Assembly (NCBI GenBank): GCA_001430745.1
Contig: KQ482040.1
Span: 318,816 to 341,080, forward strand
Source of the DNA: Auxenochlorella pyrenoidosa
Lineage: Eukaryota; Chlorophyta; Trebouxiophyceae; Chlorellales; Chlorellaceae
Length of the DNA: 22,265 nt
Reading direction: 5' to 3'
Positions within the stretch are counted from its first letter, which is position 1. The number at the start of each line of letters is the position of its first letter. A program made the position numbers and the translations under genes. Shown piece by piece: positions 10,001 through 18,300 of the stretch. Under the pieces are notes generated by a model. That model searched no databases. It was not told the DNA's origin and saw only the letters and a list, made by a program, of their open reading frames with translations.

Positions 10001-10787
10001 CCAGCGGGTGGGAGTGAGCCCTGGCATCAAGCATCATGTGCTGGACTCGTTTGCCAGCCGCTGCTGGCAGGGAGGCCGCACTCCTTGGGGCGTGCAGCCT
10101 GCATTGGCTCGCGTTTTTGCTAATCGGTAGCAGCGTTAAGCTGCCGGAGTACGTCTGAACTGCCGCTGAGCTCTCGCCCATTGCCCATGCCCGGCTGGCC
10201 CTGCAGGCGTCTGCGCTCAAGGCGTGGGGCGGCAAGAAGGAGAACTTCAAGGCCGGCCAGGACGCCTTCCTGGCGCGCGCCAAGGCCAACAGTGAGTTGT
10301 TAGGGCACGATCAGGGCGCTGCCCCCGAGCGCTGCTGTGGTTGCTGAACCCGCGCCCCTGGTGCACGAGCTTGTGGCATGCCTGGGGCCATTTGTGCCGT
10401 GCTTACATGAACCAAGCTGCTTTTGCCGAACGAGTCTGCCCTCAAGCCGGCCCCCGGCTTTGTCCACCTTCTCTTGTCCTTGATTGCTCACTCGGCATGG
10501 CTCTCCCTCGGTCCCTGCCCACGCAGGCGAGGCCACCCTGGGCAAGGGCGACCTGACCGCCACCGGCGAGTCCCTGTACGTCAAGGACTACAAGTGAGCT
10601 CCTGGGTCTTTGCTGCTAAAAGACTGAGGGTTTTCCGAAGTGCTGGAGGCTGTCGCACTCGCGATTGCGTGCTGCTGAACGGAGCGATGTTGACCCAAAA
10701 TTGAACTGCCGGCGGTCTCGCGGCCAGCGCGCATACCGTCCCTGATGCCCGCCATGCCCACCACCCTGCCTTGCTTGCAGGTACTGA
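7009..10787 (+). CDS. FBA: Class I fructose-bisphosphate aldolase, cytosolic type, 359 aa, 13 exons
   Basis: It reversibly cleaves fructose 1,6-bisphosphate to dihydroxyacetone phosphate and glyceraldehyde 3-phosphate in glycolysis and gluconeogenesis, through a Schiff base. Exons: 7009-7044, 7496-7591, 7724-7822, 7973-8065, 8231-8307, 8476-8555, 8872-8939, 9095-9254, 9507-9611, 9847-9953, 10207-10291, 10527-10593, 10781-10787. Family residues are in place: D35 (GILAADEST), K111 (VDKGV), K147 and R149 ([10 protein letters not shown]), E188 (VPIVEPEIL), Schiff-base K230 (LLKPNMV), [11 protein letters not shown], and a C-terminal tyrosine (DYKY). Length and sequence match plant cytosolic aldolases, not the plastid form, and no transit peptide is seen from the chosen ATG (CAACCATGG context). 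An in-frame ATG at 6946 would add 21 residues. Introns 1 and 4 use GC donors. The last coding exon is only G-TAC-TGA. Confidence 0.96.
7045..7495 (+). other. Aldolase intron 1 (451 bp, GC-AG)
   Basis: This is the longest aldolase intron and starts only 36 nt after the ATG. The donor is AAG|GCGAGT and the acceptor GTCTGCAG. The next GT (in GCGAGT) would add four bases and break the frame, so the GC donor is required. Long first introns near the start of highly expressed genes can enhance expression; that role is only an inference here. No other feature was recognised. Confidence 0.85.
8632..8772. repeat. 141-nt inverted repeat (hairpin) in aldolase intron 6
   Basis: The arms 8632-8698 and 8707-8772 are reverse complements over most of their length, separated by an 8-nt loop (8699-8706). 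The basal 18 bp are perfect: CAAGACAGCAGAATCGTG at 8632-8649 against 8755-8772. The apical part, TGCGTCA at 8692-8698 against 8707-8713, is also perfect and extends with one mismatch into AACATA/TATGTT. The middle has mismatches and small bulges. The element lies wholly inside the intron 8556-8871. It could be a small RNA precursor, a foldback MITE-like relic, or a structural intron element. It contains no coding capacity. Confidence 0.9.
9270..9341. repeat. Two 30-bp direct repeats, period 42, in aldolase intron 8
   Basis: Positions 9270-9299 and 9312-9341 share the pattern GGACATGCTC-GG-GCAA-TGC-GTTCTAG with about four substitutions. They lie soon after the donor at 9255 inside intron 9255-9506. 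Most of the changes are C/T transitions. Confidence 0.85.
10594..10780 (+). other. Last aldolase intron, donor overlapping an in-frame stop
   Basis: The donor is TACAA|GTGAGC and the acceptor CTTGCAG. Spliced, the protein ends DYKY. Unspliced, the codon AA+G is followed directly by TGA and the protein ends DYK. This 187-bp intron therefore controls only the final tyrosine codon. Confidence 0.85.
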
Positions 10788-11320
10788 GCGGCCCCTGCGG
10801 CCGTAACCTTTTGACTGCGGGCGCCCGCAGCTTGTGCCACGGGGCCCCCTGGAACCCTCTTCCCCTCAGAACGAATGCGAGTTCTTGAGCGCTCCTACTC
10901 TTGCCGGTGCTCTCGCTCAGTAAACCCCAGTTGCTTTGCTTCCCCCCTTGTCTGCCCCAGCCATGGTCCCCGATGTGGGTTTGCTTATGTCCTGCATGAA
11001 ACATAAACACTGTGAAGCTTGAATGCTGAACAGCTCCAGTCACATGCGGGGCAGGCGACGGGAGGCGCCCTTACTGAGCACTCAACTGGTCGGATCACGT
11101 TCGACGGCATACCCATGAGGTGAATTGGCACAGGAAGATGTAAAGGAATCGCAAATGTAAGGGCGTGGCTAGCCATGCACCTGCTGTTGCAAGTGGCCAT
11201 GTTGCGGCCTCTCCCTCTCCCCTCAATCATCGCGCATTCCGTTTCACTCATCGCACTCACAACAACCCTTCGATCATCGCTCTTGGCACTCACTCGCACA
11301 GCTGCACTCCATTCCCAAGC
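10788..11320. other. Intergenic: aldolase 3' UTR and compact RCC1 promoter
   Basis: The aldolase 3' UTR should run to just past the two TGTAA elements at 11139-11160. That leaves about 160 bases for the RCC1 promoter and 5' UTR. The last 100 bases before the RCC1 ATG are rich in C, A and T, with repeated CACTC, CTCA and ATCAT-type words, and no clear TATA box. Confidence 0.6.
11139..11160 (+). promoter_or_regulatory. Two TGTAA poly(A) signals of the aldolase gene
   Basis: TGTAA occurs at 11139-11143 and again at 11156-11160, about 350 bases after the aldolase stop. Two copies suggest alternative cleavage sites. The second is only 161 bases before the RCC1 start codon. Confidence 0.6.
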
Positions 11321-14300
11321 ATGGCGAAAAGAGCAGCGCCCGCCCGCAAGGGGGCCGGGAAGAAGCGCAAGGAGGCAGAGGAAACCGTGCCGCCAGCTGA
11401 GGAGGCGGCCCCAGCTGAGGAGCCGGCGGCGGTCGAAGCGGAGGCGGAGCAGCAGCGGCAGGTCCGCCGGCGTGTGGCACCCGCAGAACGCGAGGTGCTG
11501 CAGCCCATCGAGCATCCGTCGCATGGCAAGGTGCGACGAAGCAGAGGAATGGGTGCTGTGCGAGATGAGTGCATGGCGAGCTCAACTTTATACATACAAT
11601 CATGCAAAGGTAGACTGCACCGGTGACCAACAAAATGTGCGCTCAAAACTGCGCAGGTTCCTGGCGAGGTGTTTATGTTTGGTGACGGCGACTGCGGCCA
11701 GCTGGGGATGGGCGAGGACGTGACCGAGCGGCTGCGGCCCTTCCCGCTCAGCATCGACGGCGGCAAGAAGGTGGGCGCAGGCGTGTGCTGCGTGCAGGCG
11801 GCGCTCGCTGATGCTTTCGTAGCTGGGCACGGCCCAGGTCCAGCCGGTGGCTGCTGGATTTCATCTCGAAGCAGCCATGCTTCCGACCATCCTAGCAGTG
11901 AGGAGGCGCCACTGCTGTCACACGCACGTATGGGTGTTGCCTATGCCGCAGGTGCTGCAAATCGCCTGCGGCGGCATGCACACCGTGGCGCTGCTGGAGG
12001 ATGGCAGGATCTTCTCGTGGGGGGTGAACGATGAGGGCGCGCTGGGCCGCGAGACAGGTGCGCTTTCGCTGCGCTGCTGCACTGACCGCGGAGCATCCAT
12101 GGAGCCGACCTAGCGGCAAGCTGAATTTGCAGCGTATCTCCATTCCCCGCCACCATGCGACCTGCTGCAGCGGGGGAGCTATGGGAGAAGTCGGGCCAGG
12201 CAAGCGGCAAGCCGGGCGATGCCTATACCCCTGGAGAGGTGGCCATGCCCGAGGAGGCTGGCAAGGTGGTGCAGCTATCTGTGGGTGAGTGCGTGCATGT
12301 GGGGTATTAGACAAAAGCTTTGTGCACCGGCAGGCCACAGCTTGGATTCGCAGGGTGAGTTGGCAGCATCTGTGCGCCTTGGCAGACACAGCGGCCAGGT
12401 TGGCAGCCATTTGATGGATTTTGCCCCCCAGCGTAGAATGTTCTTTTCCTGCTGCAGGGGACAGCCACACGTGCGCGCTCACAGAGATGGGCGCCGTGTG
12501 GGCGTGGGGCACGTACCGCGACGCCAGCGGCGTCATGGGCTTTGGCCCGCACACCCGCATCCAGGCAGGCGCAGCGCTGCGCACATAAGCTCCGCGCCTG
12601 CTTGCCATCTGCCATAGCTTTTCACGCAGTCTGGTCAACCTAAGATGTCACATTATTAGGAAACTAGGATTGCAAGTTCACCGTTTTCCCTGCTCGTTCC
12701 TCGATCAACAACCCACTGCAGCTCACCCCTACCTGCGTCTACGACCCCAAGAAGCCAGAGGAGCAGGTCGTGCGCATCGCGTCAGGTGAGGGATTTGCCC
12801 GCCAAACCCAAGGTGCAGCTCGGTGCATGCCGATGCCAGCATGGCAGTGGTTTGTTGGCGTTCTGTACATAAAGCAGGAAGAAGGCGACGAAGGCTGACC
12901 TCCCCGGCCAGGCGAGGCACACAGGTTGCCACGCCACTGCACTCCTCTTAACAGTCGCCTGATGGCATGCCATGCTCCCTGCGCAATTCTGCCCTGGAAA
13001 CGCAGGTGCCGACCACACCGCGGGCGTGACCACGGCCGGCCACCTGCTGACCTGGGGCAACGGGCAGCAGGGCCAGCTGGGCCGCGTGGGCGAGCGCATG
13101 TCTGACCGGGTCAAGATGGAGACGCTGCTGACGCCCCACCCTGTGCCCTTCAAGCGCGCCCGGTGAGAATTCTTGGTAGGGTTGCAGTTGATGTGCTCAG
13201 TGGTATGCAGTGACCGAGAAGGTTAGATGGTGACCCAATTTCTGGGTCTCTGTGCTCATCAAGCGAGACTTGAGCTTGGACAGCGTCTGCTCACAACGCA
13301 GCGGGTCGCAATGCTGTATGGGCTCCTTGGTTGGTCGACTAATTTCGTGTTGAGGAGACATTTGGTGTGATTCCCCAAAATTTGCTGCGCTGCAGCGGCG
13401 TGAGCAGCAAGATTGTGGATGTGAACTGCGGCACCTACGCCACCTTTGCCACCACCGCCGATGGCCACATCTTTGCCTTTGGCCTCAACAACTACGGCCA
13501 GCTGGCGCTGCCAGGTGGGGACTCGAGGGTGCTCTGCGTCTGCTATGGGTTCTTTCTCGGTTCTCCACGGCTCAGCCCCTTGCAAATGCAGCTGATGCTG
13601 GCTCCCATCCAAAACTTCCACCTTGTCTCCTTTCTTGGTGTTGCTGCATGTGCAGCACTCTTGGCTGTGTGCAGTCTCTTTTGCATTTTGATGGGGCGCC
13701 TTTCTGGCTTCCCCGCATGCAGGCCAGGTGCCAGTGTATGCACCCACCCGTGTGAAGGAGCTCGAGGGCAAGGATGCGGCGCTTGTGCGCAGCGGGCAGC
13801 ACCACACGCTGGTGCTCACCAAGCAGGGTGGGTGCTGTGGCTGGACACACCTGGCTGGTTGCTGGTTGTGCTTGCACGATGCTTGAATGATCAGGCATGG
13901 TGGACAGCTGCCGCCCACTCCATCGACGAATGTTGAAAGCACAGCTGTGCATCATGCTTTGCCGGCCGTCATTGGTTTTCTGCATTTTCGCCCCTGCAGG
14001 CTCGCTGCTGTCCTTTGGGCGGCCAACGTATGGCCGGCTGGGCCAGAAGGACGCAGAGGTGTCTTCCGATGCAGGTGGGAAAATGTGCAGCATATGCACA
14101 TCTGTAGCCAGCAAGGGCCCCAGGCAGGTGCTTGGATAAGACCTTGAGAGCCAGAGGGGCTGACCATTGGCTGACCATTGCTGCCCTGCTTGCCATCCAA
14201 CATGTGCTATTGTGCTCTCCCGCCCTGCCCCTGCAGCCTGCCCGGAGCCCAAGCAGGTGGACGGGCTCGACGGCGTCAAGGTGGCGGGTGCAGCGGCCGG

Positions 14301-14975
14301 CCTTGCCGTCTCCGGTGCGCCTTGGAACATGCATTGGGCGGTCTTTCTCTTCGTGGCCCTTCCAATTTCCAACTATTAGGCTCTCTGTGCAGCCTCGGCC
14401 TTGCCTGACGAAAAAAGCCGCCAGCTGTGATGGTTTGCGTGGCCCACCACCTGCAGGCTGCTTCAGCGAGGATGGCGACGGCTGGCTGTGGGGCTTTGGC
14501 ACCAGCAACCAGCTGGGCAAGGGCGACGACGATGAGGGTGCGCATGCGTTTCCATCTTGAGGGCGTGGGAGCTCGCGTGATGCGTCTTTTTGGTTGCAAG
14601 TGCTGTTGCGGCGCGTCAGCAAGTCTGCTGCCCTGGCTGGATGTGCTGGGGAAGCAATGTTCTGTCCCCTGACACACTGAGCCTTTCATTTGCAGATGAG
14701 GTGGTGCCCAAGAAGCTGGCCGAAACTAAGAAGTTTGCCGGCCAGAAGATTGTGCAGGCAAGCGCCGGAGGGTTGCCCTTGCATGTGTGCATTTTGCGCT
14801 ATGCCAGTGAGAGTGGTTTCCAGCAATACATGGCCCATCTCTGCTTGTAGTATGCCAGGCCGCTGCACCTGAAGCTTCATGTCTTATCTTGCCAATTCCC
14901 GTGCTGCTTCACTCCTCCATGCAGCTGGAGTTTGGCGGCCAGCATGCGGCGCTGCTGTGCGTGCCCAAGTCGTGA
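11321..14975 (+). CDS. RCC1: RCC1, Ran guanine-nucleotide exchange factor, 480 aa, 14 exons
   Basis: RCC1 is the chromatin-bound exchange factor that loads GTP on Ran and so drives nuclear transport and spindle assembly. Exons: 11321-11530, 11657-11770, 11952-12057, 12171-12284, 12458-12564, 12722-12785, 13006-13162, 13396-13514, 13723-13827, 14000-14074, 14237-14314, 14457-14537, 14696-14757, 14925-14975. Residues 1-70 form a basic then Ala/Glu-rich tail with a likely nuclear signal (KGAGKKRKE). Seven propeller blades follow, with signatures [89 protein letters not shown] and [14 protein letters not shown]. Motifs [30 protein letters not shown] and GGQHAALL match true RCC1 rather than UVR8-like relatives. 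Introns after exons 5 and 13 have GC donors. The start at 11321 precedes the basic tail; an in-frame ATG at 11165 would add 52 residues. Confidence 0.94.
14158..14179. repeat. 11-bp tandem duplication in RCC1 intron 10
   Basis: GGCTGACCATT is repeated twice without spacer, at 14158-14168 and 14169-14179. Each copy holds CTGAC, a good branch-point match, about 60-75 bases before the acceptor at 14236. Confidence 0.8.
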
Positions 14976-15375
14976 GGGAAGGAGTTGCATGCACCCTGGC
15001 ACTGCCCCCCATCTTTGGCGCAGCTCCTGTTCCACACTACTATTCTTTTGCCACACTGGAAATGGTGACTTTTGACTTTTGCAACAGGGCGGGACATGTG
15101 CAGGGGCGGCGTTGCACCACATGCCCTGCCTGCGCACAGGAAGAGCTTAGAGGTCTCGATGTTCAATGGTTGCTGAGCAGCCGTGGTCTTATTGAGAGAC
15201 TTGAAGACTTTATAGCACTGAGGCATCTACATTGGATGCACCCTCGTCACATGCCGCCTCCGGCACGCTGCGACGCGCCACCACGTTGGGACGCACGCTG
15301 GCGCCTCCCGCACGTTGCCCTTGCTTCCGATTACTGCCCGGCTTTGTGTGAAGGCGGCGCTGGTGTGCAGGCGCC
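14976..15375. other. Intergenic: RCC1 3' UTR and SRP72 promoter
   Basis: Only 400 bases separate the RCC1 stop from the SRP72 ATG. I find neither TGTAA nor AATAAA, so the RCC1 poly(A) signal is not identified. A TATA-like CTTTATAG at 15208-15215 lies about 160 bases before the SRP72 ATG and may be a promoter element. The sequence just before the ATG (GTGTGCAGGCGCC) could be a splice acceptor of a 5' UTR intron. Confidence 0.45.
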
Positions 15376-18300
15376 ATGGCTGCCGCTGGGGAGCAGCTAG
15401 AGGCGTTGTTTGGGAGACTAGACACAGCTTTGAAGAATGGCCAGGCCAAGAAGGGCATCAAGGCCGCCGATGAGAGTGAGCAGCGATCGAGTGTGCTCGC
15501 CCATTTCCGTCGCCGCTCGGGGCGCGACCGCGGGAGCTCCTGCACCGTTTGGACATGCTGCATGAATGATACGCAGCTGACGAAAGCCAGCGTCAGCGAT
15601 AATCCGCCCGCTGCCCACTGCCGCCGCCGCCGCTGCCTGCTTAGCCGTCGCAAACGCCCTCGCTTCGCGCTTTTTAATGCCTGCAGTCCTGAAGCTGGCG
15701 CCCGGCGACCAGGATGCGCTGCGATGCAAGGCGGTGCTGCTGATCGAGGCGGGGCGCATGGAGGAGGCGCTCAAGCTGCTGGGGGAGCCGCCGCTGTCGG
15801 CCAGCATGGCGTTTGAGAAGGTGCCCGACCATGAGCTTGTCATGGAGCTTATGCATCAGAAGAATGTTATGTGCCAGAACAGCAATTCCTGAGGCTGCTA
15901 GAGTACTGTGCATCGGTGGTTGAGCAGCATGGCTTGCGTTGTCATGTTCCTTATTTGAGGCGGGAGCACTTGCTGCCCACTGCAGGCCTACTGCCTGTAC
16001 CGCAGTGGCAAGCTGCAGGAGGCCCTGGCCTCGCTGGGTGCAGTGCCTGCGGACAAGGAGATTGCGCGGCTGCAGCTGGAGGCACAGGTGGGAGCCGCAA
16101 CGTCCAAACAGAAGAAAGGAGGCACTCCCAAGCCTTTGTGACTAGCTGTGCCCCACTTGTTTGCCCGCATGCCCAGTAATGCCTGGGGAACAGAAAAAGA
16201 GCTTGAATCCAAGAACACTGTCCCTCTCTGCTCCTGTTGCCGTTGCGACATCAGTTCCTGCTGTCTCTTTCCTTTCGCCTGCCACCCCACCGCAGATCCA
16301 GTACCGCCTGGGCAACAGCAAGGAGGCCATTGCCCTCTACTCCCAGCTCTTCCGGGCGCACGGCGCCGAGTCGCGCGAGGTGCAGACCAACGTGCTCGCG
16401 GCCTACGTGGCTGGCGGCCGCGCCGGCGAGGTGCCCGCTGTCATGGAGGCGATGAAGGTGCGCCTGGGACGTCACGTGGGCGCTGTGTTGAAGCTGTCTC
16501 CAACTTGTGGTTCCGCTGCGGGCCATGCACAGTGCCCTTGGGCAATATGTGTGTCAGCTGTGCAGATACTTGCTTTGTTGGTGAGATCGCTCACACAAAT
16601 CCTCCTCTAGTTGGCGCATTGAGATGTTGCTTGGTGTGGCTTGGGCATATGCAGCGGGCATAGTGCACCGACAGGCTGGCCGCAGCGCAGCGTTCTGCCT
16701 GCAAGCTGGAATTATCCTGCACCATACTCTGCAAACATACTCTGCAGATCTCGCCCAAGGACTCTTTCGAGGTCGCCTTCAATGCTGCCTGCGGCCTCAT
16801 CGAGGGCGGCAAGCTCAAGGAGGCGGAGCAGCAGCTGCAGCTGGCGGTGCGGGTTGGTGAGTCAGGGGGCAACGCAGCAGCTGGGTGTTGAAACAAGCTG
16901 TTCCCACACATCTATGAGCACCAATGCGATCTCACGTCCACTCTGTTGCGCGGCGTTTGCTCAGGGGCGTGCGCTGCCTCTTGCCCTGGCTGCTCAGTGG
17001 CGTGCGCTGCCTCTTGCCCTGGCTGCTCAGTGGCGTGCGCTGCCTCTTGCCCTGGCTGCTCAGGGGCTCGCACCGCTTCCTGCCCTGGCTGCAGGGGAGG
17101 AGGCGCTGTATGACGAGGACTTCCAAGAAGAAGAGGTGGCACTGGAGCTGGCGCCCGTCACCGCGCAGCTGGCCTACGTGGCAGACAGGTGCGACTCGTA
17201 GGCACCGCCCTGGCCGCGCGCAATCCGGGAGGGTCGCAGGCGCGCTGCCAAACTCGCGCAGCGCATGCTGCGCAGTGCGCGCAGTAAAGCCGCGCTGGCT
17301 GCGCAGAGAACTGCTTGGTTTTTGTGAATTTGTCCTCTTTGTGCTTCTGTGCATTGTACTGTGTGCTGCAGGCTGGGTCGCGAGGAGGATGCGACTGCCA
17401 GCTATGAGCAGCTGGTGAAACTGGAGCTGGATGATGCCACCACCGCTTCAGGTCTGCTGCTGGCTAAGACCAATACATGGTCATATGCACCAAGGGCTTT
17501 CTTGTGTTGCCAGCAAGCTGGGTCCCATCTACACCAGTGCCAGCTGAGAATGTTGTCGGCTGCCATTATTCCACACCACCCACCCCTGTCTCAGCTGCTG
17601 TGATCGTTTGCTCTGTTTCTGACATCGCCCTTTCTCCATCCTTGGCCCTGGTCTGCTCGCAGTGGCCACAAACAACCTGTTTGCTGCCGTCCTGCGTGCC
17701 GCGCCCAGCGCCTCTGCCCGCAAGGTGGCGGCAGACTGCCTGAAAAAACTTGAGCCCTTCATGGAGCGCAGCGGTGAGTAACCTTTTGGTTTTGTGCTGT
17801 GGCAGAGGCTTCTCAGTGGCATGCGTGGTGTTGTGCATGCAATAGGGCAGCCCTGTTCCAGCCATTTCAGCATGCGGGGACAGCAGTCCTTCAGCTTGGG
17901 TCATTGGGGAACAGCAGTGTGCACATTTCAACTGTGTACAATCTGCAATACTCACATCTGCCCCTGTCGTTTCATCATATGCAGGTGGCCTGCTGCGCCT
18001 GAAGAGCAGCCTTGAGCTGCGACTGGGCGCGGCGCAGCGCGAGGCCTTGCTCGCCAGCTATGCCACCGCGGCGCTGCTGGCCAACCGTGTGGACGTTGCC
18101 AAGGAGGCTGTGCGGTGGGTTTGCTCTGCTTTGCGTTTTTCCGAGCCCGTGTTATTCAGTCGGCTGCTGCATCTTAGCTCTGCAGGCAGGGAGGAGTTGG
18201 ATGCGGTTGCCAGCCTTTGCAAGCAAGGGGATGGATTGGATACGGTTGCTAGCAGCGTGCAGTCACTGCTTGCATCCATCCTGCTGGCTTCATGCTGCCT

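Noticed and set aside
11165..11320. In-frame N-terminal extension of RCC1 from an upstream ATG
   Set aside because: It starts five bases after an aldolase poly(A) signal and the added 52 residues resemble translated UTR. The ATG at 11321 directly precedes the basic nuclear-signal tail. It is not excluded without 5' end data.
11892..12638. A 248-residue minus-strand open frame, and similar ones at 13572-14372 and 7178-7858
   Set aside because: They cover exons and introns of RCC1 or aldolase in antisense and show no domain. Length alone is not evidence in DNA this rich in GC.
15821..15891. Read-through of SRP72 exon 2 past 15820 to a stop near 15891
   Set aside because: Splicing at the weak donor AAG|GTGCCC gives MAFEK-AYCLYRSGKL, which matches the SRP72 family. 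Read-through would end the protein at about 100 residues.
16641..17201. A plus-strand open frame with an 11-residue protein repeat (WRALPLALAAQ)
   Set aside because: The repeat is the translated 33-bp intronic array. The frame joins exon 6 but would insert a non-family hydrophobic repeat into SRP72, and the upstream CAG sites do not match the phase left by exon 5.
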